Source of the DNA: Deltaproteobacteria bacterium
Lineage (GTDB): Bacteria > Desulfobacterota > Dissulfuribacteria > Dissulfuribacterales > QOAL01
Reading direction: 5' to 3'
NCBI GenBank assembly: GCA_026986785.1
Contig: JALSNW010000026.1
Location: 1 to 35,739 of the forward strand
DNA length: 35,739 nt
Within the stretch, counting starts at the first letter, position 1, and each line of letters begins with the position of its first letter. Below, in pieces: positions 24,643 to 31,977 of the stretch. The notes below the pieces were generated by a model. The model was not told the DNA's origin and ran no database searches. It was given only the letters and a program-made list of their open reading frames with translations. The position numbers and the translations under genes were made by a program.

Positions 24643-26556
24643 CTAATTGATATCTTTCCCCCGTCGTGCATGGTGGATTATCTTCAAACGGCCTTTCCCC
24701 GTGGCCGAACTGGCTTTTGCCGCCTTTTTCCCAAAGGGGATCAGGGGCCTGATCTGCACGATATCGATCCCCAAGTCCTTGCAATATTCCGACAGGTTTT
24801 CATATAGGGATGAGGGGCTGGATAGTACTGCCAGAAAGATTGTTTTGATGCCGTGTCTTTGCACGAGTCGCCTGATGTCCTTTCTGTTGCCAAGTACCTT
24901 TACACCATGAATCTCTTGGCCTTTTTTGGCAGGGTCATCGTCTATGAAACCAACCGGTAGGTAGTCGTGGCCTCTTCTTTTCCTGAGTTCCCTGAGAAAG
25001 AGGTCTCCGCCATCCCCGGCCCCGAATATCAAGATGGGCACGGAATGTCTTTTCTCGGATTGTCTGATGAAGTATTCATTGAACATCCTCATGATGAATC
25101 GGATACCGCTTATGAAAATCAAGGTCAATATGGCATCCAGGAAGAATACGACCCTGGAATAGCCCTCAAATCTATATAGAAATACAAGGACACCTACTAT
25201 CAGAGCAGAGCTGAGTAGTACAGATTTTATGATCTTGAATATGTCGTCGAGGCTGGCAAAACGCCATTGCCCCCGGTATAGGCCAAAAGACCAGAGGCAG
25301 GAGATCTTTACCCCAAGCACCAGGGGCAGGGTTTGTTCAATAAGGCCTTTATTGAAGGGGCTCAGGACCCCGTCGAATTTTAGCAGGTATGCAGAGAAAT
25401 AGCTGATGGTCAACAGAAGGATATCAATGCATACCTGTAGTATCTGACGTTTGTTCAATATGATCCTTACGGCATGTGCAAGTCTGGACCTGGATCTATT
25501 TTCCTGTCCGTATATGTCGCCGTTTAGATAGCTGAGAAAGACGCCAAAGAAGATGGCAATGACAACTGCAATACTGATTATGGCCAGAAGGGCATCTTGT
25601 GAGTGTTTGGCCATGTATATAACGACTGCCGAAACTATTGCAGCCACGAGCATCAATGACAATACCGCCCTTTCTTCAGAAAGCCCCAGAAGCACCAGCC
25701 TGTGGGATGTGTGGTCCCTTCCGCCCTGGGCTATGGAGCGGCCGGATTGGAGCCTGGTAAATGAGACAAGTGCCGTATCGAATATGGGGATTATGAGTAC
25801 TGAGACAGGGACGGCCAGCATGAGGATCATGTTTGAAAAGCTGGCCAGGACATCGCTGTTCATGTTTGCAGATGTGGCCATGGAGTCAGTGCTCACCACG
25901 ACCAACCCGCCAAGGACGAATCCCAGGAACAGGCTCCCACAGTCTCCCATGAATATCTTTGCAGGCTTGAAATTGTAGATCCAGAAACCGAGGCAGGAAC
26001 CTGCCAGCAACAATGCCGGACAAATTATCTCTGAAAGGTTGAAAATATATCCATAGGCAGCAAGGGAGATGGCTGCGACAAGGGTTATACCGGATGAAAG
26101 GCCATCCATGTTGTCGAGGATGTTCAGGGCATTGGCCATGGCCACGAGCCAGAACACCGTAAATCCTATGGAAAGGATTGGAAAGCCAGGGATATGGATC
26201 TTGAAACCAAGTCCCACGATTATGACAATGGTTATGAGCTGGGCTATGAATTTGCCTTGGGGAGAAAATCTCCATATGTCGTCGAACAATCCAATGAGAA
26301 AGAATGCAAGGGAACCAGCCATGAGGAGCCAGAGATCTTCGTCTGGGCCTATCAGTAGCCCAAAGGGCACTGAAAAGGCCAAGAAGATGGCTATACCTCC
26401 ATAAAGGGCTGTGGGTTTACTGTGCCATCTGTCTTCTCGCGGCATGGCCACCAGGCCGAATTTCTTCGCCACCAGCATGACAGCTGGTGTGAGTACTGCA
26501 CTGAGGAAGAAAGAGGTCAGGAAGAATTTTGTATATTCTGCAGGAGCAATGGCCAT
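24643..26556 (-). CDS. Fusion of GT4 phospho-sugar transferase and CapD-N-like domain
   Basis: This 637-residue membrane protein joins two parts. Residues 1-340 are a WecA/MraY-type polyprenyl-phosphate phosphosugar transferase, with the catalytic Asp pair LFDD, NALNILDNMDGLSSG, FMGDCGS and GGRDHTSHRL, and about ten TM helices. Residues 360-637 resemble the N-terminal part of FlaA1/CapD proteins: four TM helices, then a Rossmann fold (ILIFGAGDGG, VGFIDDDPAKKG). It lacks the SDR catalytic domain. The protein may start lipid-linked glycan synthesis and use the Rossmann part for cofactor binding or regulation. It follows the epimerase gene by 1 bp and has no clear SD, so it is probably translationally coupled. 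Confidence 0.85.
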   Translation of the reverse strand: MAIAPAEYTKFFLTSFFLSAVLTPAVMLVAKKFGLVAMPREDRWHSKPTALYGGIAIFLAFSVPFGLLIGPDEDLWLLMAGSLAFFLIGLFDDIWRFSPQGKFIAQLITIVIIVGLGFKIHIPGFPILSIGFTVFWLVAMANALNILDNMDGLSSGITLVAAISLAAYGYIFNLSEIICPALLLAGSCLGFWIYNFKPAKIFMGDCGSLFLGFVLGGLVVVSTDSMATSANMNSDVLASFSNMILMLAVPVSVLIIPIFDTALVSFTRLQSGRSIAQGGRDHTSHRLVLLGLSEERAVLSLMLVAAIVSAVVIYMAKHSQDALLAIISIAVVIAIFFGVFLSYLNGDIYGQENRSRSRLAHAVRIILNKRQILQVCIDILLLTISYFSAYLLKFDGVLSPFNKGLIEQTLPLVLGVKISCLWSFGLYRGQWRFASLDDIFKIIKSVLLSSALIVGVLVFLYRFEGYSRVVFFLDAILTLIFISGIRFIMRMFNEYFIRQSEKRHSVPILIFGAGDGGDLFLRELRKRRGHDYLPVGFIDDDPAKKGQEIHGVKVLGNRKDIRRLVQRHGIKTIFLAVLSSPSSLYENLSEYCKDLGIDIVQIRPLIPFGKKAAKASSATGKGRLKIIHHARRGKDIN

Positions 26557-26557
26557 A

Positions 26558-27526
26558 TCAGGAGGCTTTTGCCCGAAAATATTCTATGGTGTTCTTGAGT
26601 ATCTGGTCCAGGGGTGTCTCTGGGATGAAACCTATGAGGGCCTTTAACTTATCTACGGAAGGTACACGCCTCATCATGTCTTCGAAATCCTTTCCATATG
26701 CCTTGTCATAGGGGATGAAGACTATCTCGGAATTGCTGCCAGACAGTTCTTTTATCTTATGGGCAAGATCTGCAATGGTGATCTCTTCGGTCCCGCCAAT
26801 GTTTACCACCTCTCCTGCCCCTTTTTCACACTTGATCAATCTGTATATGGCCTCAACCACGTCGTCTATGAACGTGAAGGTCCTTGTCTGTTTACCATCT
26901 CCATACACGGTTATGGGGTCATCACGAAGTGCCTGCTGGATGAACCTGGGTACTACCATGCCGTAAAGGCCTGTCTGGCGAGGTCCAATGGTATTGAAGC
27001 ATCTTATTATGACCGTGTCCAGTTTCTTGGTCCTGTGATAGGCCAACGCAGTAAACTCATCGACGAGTTTACTGGCTGCATAGCTCCACCTCATGGTGCT
27101 TGGCGGGCCATAAATGAGGTTGTCGTCCTCTTTCAATGGGGCGTGCATGTGCTTGCCATAGACCTCGGATGTAGAGGCCACGAGGATTTTTTTCCTATAT
27201 CTATTTGCCAGTTTCAAGGCGGTTTCCGTGCCCAGGATGTTGGTCTCTATGGAAGAGAGGGGATTTTCGAGCACATATTTTACACCTACGGCCGCAGCCA
27301 GGTGAACCACACAGTCGCACTCGGAAATGAGCCTGTCCATCACCTTTGTATTCAAGATGGTATTGACGCAATAGTGAAAGCGGGGGTTGCCGTTTAGATG
27401 CGAGATGTTTTCCAAGCTGCCCGTGGAAAGATCATCGATTACAGTGACTTCTTCTCCTTTGGCAATTAAAAGATCACAGAGATGGGAACCTATGAACCCT
27501 GCTCCCCCCGTTACAAGGATTTTCAT
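26558..27526 (-). CDS. NAD-dependent sugar-nucleotide epimerase/dehydratase
   Basis: This 322-residue SDR of the extended class has GGAGFIGSHL at residues 7-16 binding NAD, a catalytic STSE with Ser-Thr at about 118-120, and YAASK with Y149 and K153. The sequence HLAAAVGVKYVLENPLSSIETNILGT and the NTIGPRQTGLYGMVVPRFI segment recall UDP-glucose/GlcNAc 4-epimerases and UDP-glucuronate decarboxylases. The exact sugar cannot be told. A strong SD (GAGAGGAGATAA) precedes the ATG. It is the first gene of a two-gene polysaccharide unit and likely provides the sugar nucleotide for the GT4 fusion gene, 1 bp downstream. Confidence 0.9.
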   Translation of the reverse strand: MKILVTGGAGFIGSHLCDLLIAKGEEVTVIDDLSTGSLENISHLNGNPRFHYCVNTILNTKVMDRLISECDCVVHLAAAVGVKYVLENPLSSIETNILGTETALKLANRYRKKILVASTSEVYGKHMHAPLKEDDNLIYGPPSTMRWSYAASKLVDEFTALAYHRTKKLDTVIIRCFNTIGPRQTGLYGMVVPRFIQQALRDDPITVYGDGKQTRTFTFIDDVVEAIYRLIKCEKGAGEVVNIGGTEEITIADLAHKIKELSGSNSEIVFIPYDKAYGKDFEDMMRRVPSVDKLKALIGFIPETPLDQILKNTIEYFRAKAS

Positions 27527-27660
27527 TTATCTCCTCTCGATACCTTAAGTTAGAACTTATCTATTCAATATAGCAGTAAAAAGCAAGCCAATATTGGAGC
27601 ATGGTATAAGATCGATTCTGGAATTTTGCCTATCCATCTTATTTAAACCAGATAGGTTTT

Positions 27661-27783
27661 TCAATCAACCTGTATGATTTGTGGCTTTACTCCAAAGGCC
27701 TCAAGGACAAGCCTGTCCGTATCTTTTCCCAGTATACCTGCATCTCCTATCTGGAGATCAATTCTTCCTTTAACATACAGCAA
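27661..27783 (-). CDS. Possible 40-residue small ORF overlapping the radical SAM gene end
   Basis: Read from TTG at 27783 in the frame shifted from the radical SAM gene, a 40-residue peptide (ending GDAGILGKDTDRLVLEAF, then GVKPQIIQVD) runs to a stop at 27661. Codon choice (GAG GCC, AAG, ATA, CTT GTC) looks like that of neighbours. No ATG and only a weak SD exist, so it may instead be untranslated, or part of a frame that continued from the upstream gene. Function unknown. Confidence 0.25.
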   Translation of the reverse strand: MLYVKGRIDLQIGDAGILGKDTDRLVLEAFGVKPQIIQVD

Positions 27784-28778
27784 GCGATTTTTCTTACAGG
27801 ATTGCCTTCCTTGTCGTATTCGATATTGCCAGGGTGAAAAATCCTATTCATTACACAGCCCTCGGGTATCTTGAGCTCAAAGAGTTCCGTTTCTGTCAAG
27901 GGAGGCCTCTTTTCCAAGAGGTCGTCCCTGATTTCATAGGCATGAAGGGGATAGTCTTCACAAAGGGGGCAGGTATATACTCTACCATTGGGGAAGACGA
28001 AGTAATTCTCGGCCACGAGTCCCGCGCATGAAAAGCTTTCCTCTGCCTCCAGAAATACCTTGGGATAAGTACAATACATGCCAAGTTCTGCTGCATGCAA
28101 GGCTGTTTCTGGGACTATCTCCATCCATTCTTCGTACCTGAGCTGTAGGTCCGTCTCGTTTCTCTTGGCCGGGTTGCCCCTTATGCCTATGACCTGAATA
28201 AAAAATCTCGATACCCCAAGCCTTTTCAAGATTGGTGGCATATTGGGCAGATCTTTGATGTTGGCCCTGCTTGCCGTGAAGATACTGCTGATGGTAAAAC
28301 CCCTTGAGACAGCCTCTTTCATGCCCTTTATGCAGGTATCGTAACAACCCTGTCCACGAATGGCATCGTTTACTTCCTTGGTGGAACCATCGAGACTGAA
28401 ACTGAAATAGTCGACCTCCAGGGGACTTACCCGGTCCAGGATGTCATTGAACAAATAGCCATTCGTATCCACGGTTATGGATGCATAACCAAGGCCCTTG
28501 GCATCCCTGATGGCCTGAGAGAGGTCTGGATGAAGGGTGGGCTCTCCTCCGAGAAATATAACGTTGGTATCTGAGACAGACTTGAAGGTGCTGGGTTGGC
28601 CAGAAAGGGAAAATAGTCTGAGCCATTTTTTAATCGTAGCGATGTCCAAGGTCTTGGTTCCATGCTGTTCAGGGTTGATGTAGCAGTGGCGACACCTGAG
28701 ATTGCAGGCAGTCAAGATGTGAAAAAAGAGATTCCTGGAATGTGGCTTGAACTCAACTGTACGCTTGACAATGTCCAT
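27747..28778 (-). CDS. Radical SAM protein with possible SPASM-like C-terminus
   Basis: The 343-residue protein has the radical SAM cluster motif C25xxxC29xxC32 (ACNLRCRHCYI) and the SAM-binding GGEPTLHP. A C-terminal part with several cysteines (FSCAGL, VYTCPLCEDYP, GCVMN, CCMLKEE) could hold auxiliary iron-sulfur clusters as in SPASM proteins. Such enzymes modify peptides, cofactors or sulfatases. The start is ATG at 28778, with AGGAA 7 bases upstream; a TTG at 28796 is less likely. It is the third gene after the cysteine-rich protein and the deaminase, 21 bp after the latter. Substrate unknown. Confidence 0.83.
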   Translation of the reverse strand: MDIVKRTVEFKPHSRNLFFHILTACNLRCRHCYINPEQHGTKTLDIATIKKWLRLFSLSGQPSTFKSVSDTNVIFLGGEPTLHPDLSQAIRDAKGLGYASITVDTNGYLFNDILDRVSPLEVDYFSFSLDGSTKEVNDAIRGQGCYDTCIKGMKEAVSRGFTISSIFTASRANIKDLPNMPPILKRLGVSRFFIQVIGIRGNPAKRNETDLQLRYEEWMEIVPETALHAAELGMYCTYPKVFLEAEESFSCAGLVAENYFVFPNGRVYTCPLCEDYPLHAYEIRDDLLEKRPPLTETELFELKIPEGCVMNRIFHPGNIEYDKEGNPVRKIACCMLKEELISR

Positions 28779-28799
28779 GATATGTTCCTGTGACAAAAA

Positions 28800-29351
28800 C
28801 TATTTCTGTGACAATGTGTAGGATTCGAGCAGTGTACCTTTGAGATATGTGTTGTCAGGCCTCGAAAAGAATTCCTTGAACAGTTCAAGGCTTTCTGCCC
28901 TGAGCACATTGCCCTTGATCCTGGTGGCAAAGTCCTGGTAAAGGTGTGCAGGCTCACCTTCACGGTGAAAGTGGGCTCCATGTGAAAAAGGCTTGGTAAA
29001 ATCTATTCCAGTCGCACCTCCCATGATATCTTCATATGCAAAGACGATCCTGTGGGCGCCATTTATTATCAATGCCCCAAGGCACATGAGACAGGGTTCA
29101 AGGGTGGTGTATGCAGTAAATGTACCACCTGGTCTGCCTCTATCGATCCAGTCTTTCAAGGCGCGGATCTCTGCATGGTCGAGTTCATTCTCCTCATCCT
29201 TGCCCGTGTTGATCCTGTCCCCTGTGCCAACGATCCTATCTTGGCAGACCAAAATACAACCAACGGGAAACTCGCCCTTTTTCATGGCCCTTCTGGCACC
29301 CTCCAAGGCCTTTCCCATCCAGAATATGTCCGTTTTCCCAATATCATTCAT
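28800..29351 (-). CDS. CMP/dCMP-type zinc nucleoside deaminase
   Basis: This 183-residue enzyme of the cytidine deaminase superfamily has the zinc site H59-A-E61 and P86-C87-x2-C90. The conserved segment MKKGEFPVGCILVCQDRIVGTG aligns with guanine deaminase/TadA-type proteins, but the C-terminal half (HREGEPAHLYQDFATR) is unlike TadA. Probable substrates are a purine or pyrimidine base or nucleoside. It overlaps the upstream cysteine-rich gene by 8 bp and precedes the radical SAM gene, so the three likely act together. Not assigned a symbol. Confidence 0.82.
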   Translation of the reverse strand: MNDIGKTDIFWMGKALEGARRAMKKGEFPVGCILVCQDRIVGTGDRINTGKDEENELDHAEIRALKDWIDRGRPGGTFTAYTTLEPCLMCLGALIINGAHRIVFAYEDIMGGATGIDFTKPFSHGAHFHREGEPAHLYQDFATRIKGNVLRAESLELFKEFFSRPDNTYLKGTLLESYTLSQK

Positions 29352-29883
29352 GTCTAATAAGCCAGCCCTTTAGATATTCTTCGAGAACGAAGGCAGTGTC
29401 TGTTTCTGCCTGCATGGCCTTTTGGACCTCCATGATGCCTTTTCCGGAGACAGAGGCATAGAGTCGTTTGCAGATAAAGTTTACGCATATCACATGCCTT
29501 GCCTCCAATAAACAGCCCCTTGGGCCGAGAAACCAGCAACCCGTTGGATCCCAGGGTTTTCGAGGAAGGTTCACGCCAAGGAGAAGGTTTACCAAGAGGG
29601 TTACGACATCGAACTTGTTTTCTATGCCTTGGCCGCAGCAGCTTCCTCCATCTTGAAGTGCACATCTCGTGCACTCCTCTACCACTCCATATTCCTTCAT
29701 TGTCCGCCATGTTTCTCGGATCTTTTCTCGGTAGTCGTTCAATAGGCGTGATATCGTGGGGTCGTTTTTCATCTCATTACCCAGGCTGTCGAAGATAAAT
29801 GTGGCCCAGGAAAGTTTTTCCTCCATATCGTGCCCAGGTCCAACAGGCATGTCTATGATTTTTTTTTCGGATTGGAATGGCAT
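29344..29883 (-). CDS. Cysteine-rich protein, possible metal-binding, unknown function
   Basis: The protein of about 179 residues has clustered cysteines: CTRCALQDGGSCCGQG, then GCWFLGPRGCLLEARHVICVNFIC, giving CxxC, CC and CxxxxC spacings. These resemble the YkgJ-like putative zinc/iron-chelating family. The first third is helical and lacks cysteine. The start is unclear: ATG at 29883 and TTG at 29898 both lack a good SD. The stop overlaps the deaminase start by 8 bp, so they are an operon with the radical SAM gene. An iron-sulfur or metal-handling role is possible but not shown. Confidence 0.7.
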   Translation of the reverse strand: MPFQSEKKIIDMPVGPGHDMEEKLSWATFIFDSLGNEMKNDPTISRLLNDYREKIRETWRTMKEYGVVEECTRCALQDGGSCCGQGIENKFDVVTLLVNLLLGVNLPRKPWDPTGCWFLGPRGCLLEARHVICVNFICKRLYASVSGKGIMEVQKAMQAETDTAFVLEEYLKGWLIRHE

Positions 29884-29935
29884 GTGTTTGTTGTTCAATT
29901 CGTGGATTTTTTCTCAGATATAGGGCAAAGCCTTA

Positions 29936-29965
29936 TTGATCAAGACAAGTACAAGCTGATATGTT
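29936..29965 (+). promoter_or_regulatory. Candidate promoter upstream of purM
   Basis: TTGATC (29936-29941) and TATGTT (29960-29965) are separated by 18 bp, about 140 bp before the purM start. Both boxes are imperfect. The hairpin at 30009-30048 would be in the 5' leader. Confidence 0.25.
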
Positions 29966-30008
29966 AAAATTAATTCTACCAAGGATTAAGAAAAACCATG
30001 AATATTCT

Positions 30009-30048
30009 ACCTGAAACCCCTTGGTCTTGCATGAGAGAGGTCTCAGGT
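30009..30048 (+). repeat. Long imperfect hairpin in the purM leader
   Basis: ACCTGAAACCCCT (30009-30021) pairs with AGAGGTCTCAGGT (30036-30048): 11 of 13 positions match, with two mismatches, and the loop is 14 nt. No T-run follows, so it is not a plain terminator. It could be an RNA control element or an operator for purine genes. Confidence 0.4.
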
Positions 30049-30104
30049 GGTCATTTTATACCGTTTACCTTTAAAAGTAAGTATTTTTATCAGGAGTATG
30101 CAGG

Positions 30105-31166
30105 GTGAAACAGGAATCTCTTTATGCCAAGGCGGGAGTGGACATTGACAAGGCAAACAGGCTTGTGGATCGTATAAAGTCTATAGTATCGGCTACTTAT
30201 ACCAAGGGTGTGATTACCGAGATCGGCGGCTTTGCCGGGCTTTTCGCCCTTGATCATGACAATTACGAGGCCCCTGTTCTCGTGTCTTCGACAGATGGGG
30301 TGGGTACCAAATTGAAAATAGCCTTCCTGACCGGTCGGCACGATACAGTGGGGATAGATCTGGTGGCCATGTGCGTAAACGATGTGGTGGTGACTGGCGC
30401 ACAGCCCCTATTTTTCTTGGATTATTTTGCAACGGGCGAACTTAGCGAGGAGGTGGCCGCCTCTGTCATTCAAGGTATTGCCGAGGGATGCAGCCAGGCA
30501 GGGTGCGCGCTTATTGGCGGCGAAACCGCTGAGATGCCTGGTATGTATCAGGACGACGAATATGATCTGGCTGGCTTTTCTGTTGGGGTCGTCGACAGGG
30601 CCAAGATCATAGACGGTTCAGAGATAGGGGTGGGTCATGAGATCATAGGTGTAAATTCTAGTGGGCTACACAGCAATGGTTTCTCCCTGGTGAGAAAGAT
30701 CTTTTTCGAGGACATGGGGCTCAAACCCGATGACAGGCTCAGCGAGATCTCTGGACGTAGCCTTGGAGAAGAGCTCCTCGTGCCCACCAGGATCTATGTC
30801 AAGACAGTTCTCAATCTCATAAGATCGTTCAAGATAGATGGGATTGTCCACATCACTGGCGGTGGATTCCAAGACAATATTCCACGAGTGCTTCCCCGCT
30901 CTTGTAAGGCAGTCATCAACAAGGGTACCTGGTATGTGCCGCCTATTTTCAAGGCCATAAAGAAGGCAGGAGATGTACCAGAAGAGGAGATGCTTCGCAC
31001 CTTCAATTGTGGTATAGGGCTTATCCTCATAGCGCCTGCCTCGAGGAGTCAGGATATCCTTTTGCAGCTCAAGGCCCTTGGGGAAGAGGCCTTTGTCATT
31101 GGCAGCATCGAGAAGCAGACCGCAGGAGAACCCATGGTGGAATTCAGAGGAGAGTCCATCTTTTGA
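30105..31166 (+). CDS. purM: Phosphoribosylformylglycinamidine cyclo-ligase (AIR synthetase)
   Basis: This 353-residue enzyme closes FGAM to AIR using ATP in purine synthesis. It has SYAKAGVDIDKAN-like YAKAGVDIDKANRLVDRIK at the start, the DGVGTKLKIA and ATP-grasp-like GGETAEMPGMY motifs, VNSSGLHSNGFSLVRKI and HITGGGFQDNIPRVLP. The GTG start is favoured by AGGAG 8 bases upstream; a nearby ATG at 30098 is out of frame. The stop overlaps the TTG of the DUF523 gene. No purine riboswitch was recognised in the leader. Confidence 0.96.
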   Translation: MKQESLYAKAGVDIDKANRLVDRIKSIVSATYTKGVITEIGGFAGLFALDHDNYEAPVLVSSTDGVGTKLKIAFLTGRHDTVGIDLVAMCVNDVVVTGAQPLFFLDYFATGELSEEVAASVIQGIAEGCSQAGCALIGGETAEMPGMYQDDEYDLAGFSVGVVDRAKIIDGSEIGVGHEIIGVNSSGLHSNGFSLVRKIFFEDMGLKPDDRLSEISGRSLGEELLVPTRIYVKTVLNLIRSFKIDGIVHITGGGFQDNIPRVLPRSCKAVINKGTWYVPPIFKAIKKAGDVPEEEMLRTFNCGIGLILIAPASRSQDILLQLKALGEEAFVIGSIEKQTAGEPMVEFRGESIF

Positions 31167-31564
31167 TCTTGGTGAGTAGTTGTCTCTTAGGTACTTCTTG
31201 CCGTTATGATGGCAGGAGTTGGCCCTGTCGAGAGGTGTTGAAGCTGTCGAGATCGAGCTCGTTTGTGCCTGTCTGTCCCGAGCAGCTCGGTGGGCTGTCA
31301 ACACCTAGACCGCCTGCCAGGATTGTTGGAGGAGACGGATTCGACGTCCTTGCTGGACGTGCAAAGGTCATAAGGCGTGAAGACGGAGTCGACGTTACCG
31401 AAGCTTTTGTCAGAGGTGCCAAGGAGTGCCTCAAGCTAGTGGAGATCTTTGGTCTTGAAAAGGCACTTTTGAAGGCCAAGAGTCCTTCTTGTGGCTTGAT
31501 GCGCCCTGTTGGGGTGACTGCTGCAGCCTTGTTGCTATCAGGGGTGGAGATCAGGGAGTTTTAG
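31163..31564 (+). CDS. DUF523 protein, short form
   Basis: This 133-residue protein has the DUF523 signatures: ILVSSCLLGTSCRYDGRS near the start, FVPVCPEQLGGLSTPRPPARI in the middle and KSPSCGLMRPVGVTAAALL near the end. The four to five conserved cysteines may bind a metal cluster. It is shorter than usual (~150) because the YDGTFSG-like loop after SPSCG is missing. The TTG start overlaps the purM stop (TTGA) with GAGGAGAG 8 bases upstream; GTG at 31172 is possible. It converges with the IHF-like gene and overlaps its end by 4 bp. Confidence 0.85.
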   Translation: MILVSSCLLGTSCRYDGRSWPCREVLKLSRSSSFVPVCPEQLGGLSTPRPPARIVGGDGFDVLAGRAKVIRREDGVDVTEAFVRGAKECLKLVEIFGLEKALLKAKSPSCGLMRPVGVTAAALLLSGVEIREF

Positions 31565-31860
31565 TTCCCAGCCTTTGCCATGACCCTTTCTTTCAGGTCC
31601 TTTCCGACCTTGAAAAATGGCAATTTCTTGGGTTTCACCTTGATTTTCTCTCCAGTTTTTGGGTTTCTGCCAGTATAGGCCTTGTATTCCCTGATGCTGA
31701 AACTTCCAAAGCCCCTGATCTCGATACCTTCTCCCCTTACCAAGGCCTCTGTCATGTCATTGAAGATGGAATTTACTATGAATTCACTCAGCTGGCGCTG
31801 GATATTCATTTTTTTTGCCAAGGCGTCTATCAGGCTGGATTTGTTCACAAGTTCCTCCAT
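31561..31860 (-). CDS. HU/IHF family DNA-binding protein (IHF-beta-like)
   Basis: The 99-residue nucleoid protein carries the HU/IHF fold. MEELVNKSSLIDALAKKMN begins the helical part. GIEIRGFGSFSIREYKAYTGRNPKTGEKIKV contains the GFGSF turn and the RNPKTGE DNA-bending arm. The C-terminal PFFKVGKDLKERV is usual. It bends DNA and would support sigma54 activators such as the one at 6755 (inference). A strong promoter lies upstream at 31895-31922. It stops 4 bp inside the DUF523 gene, which converges with it. Confidence 0.93.
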   Translation of the reverse strand: MEELVNKSSLIDALAKKMNIQRQLSEFIVNSIFNDMTEALVRGEGIEIRGFGSFSIREYKAYTGRNPKTGEKIKVKPKKLPFFKVGKDLKERVMAKAGN

Positions 31861-31894
31861 TCAAAAAATCTCTTTATTACCAGGATGTTGCTAT

Positions 31895-31922
31895 TAAATA
31901 CGAGAGTGTTTATATCTGTCAA
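31895..31922 (-). promoter_or_regulatory. Sigma70 promoter for the IHF-like gene
   Basis: On the minus strand a perfect TTGACA (31917-31922) is separated by 16 bp from TATTTA (31895-31900). The expected transcript start is about 28 bp before the ATG. It lies in the 117-bp gap shared with the diverging ftsY gene. Confidence 0.6.
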
Positions 31923-31977
31923 GGAACTTTTGGCATATTTAGTTAAAAAAATCACACAGCCCATGTAGGATAACACT

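Noticed and set aside
31007-31162. N-terminal extension of the DUF523 frame back to 31007
   Set aside because: The added residues overlap purM in another frame and are Arg/His/Trp-rich and unlike the family. The TTG at 31163 has a proper SD.
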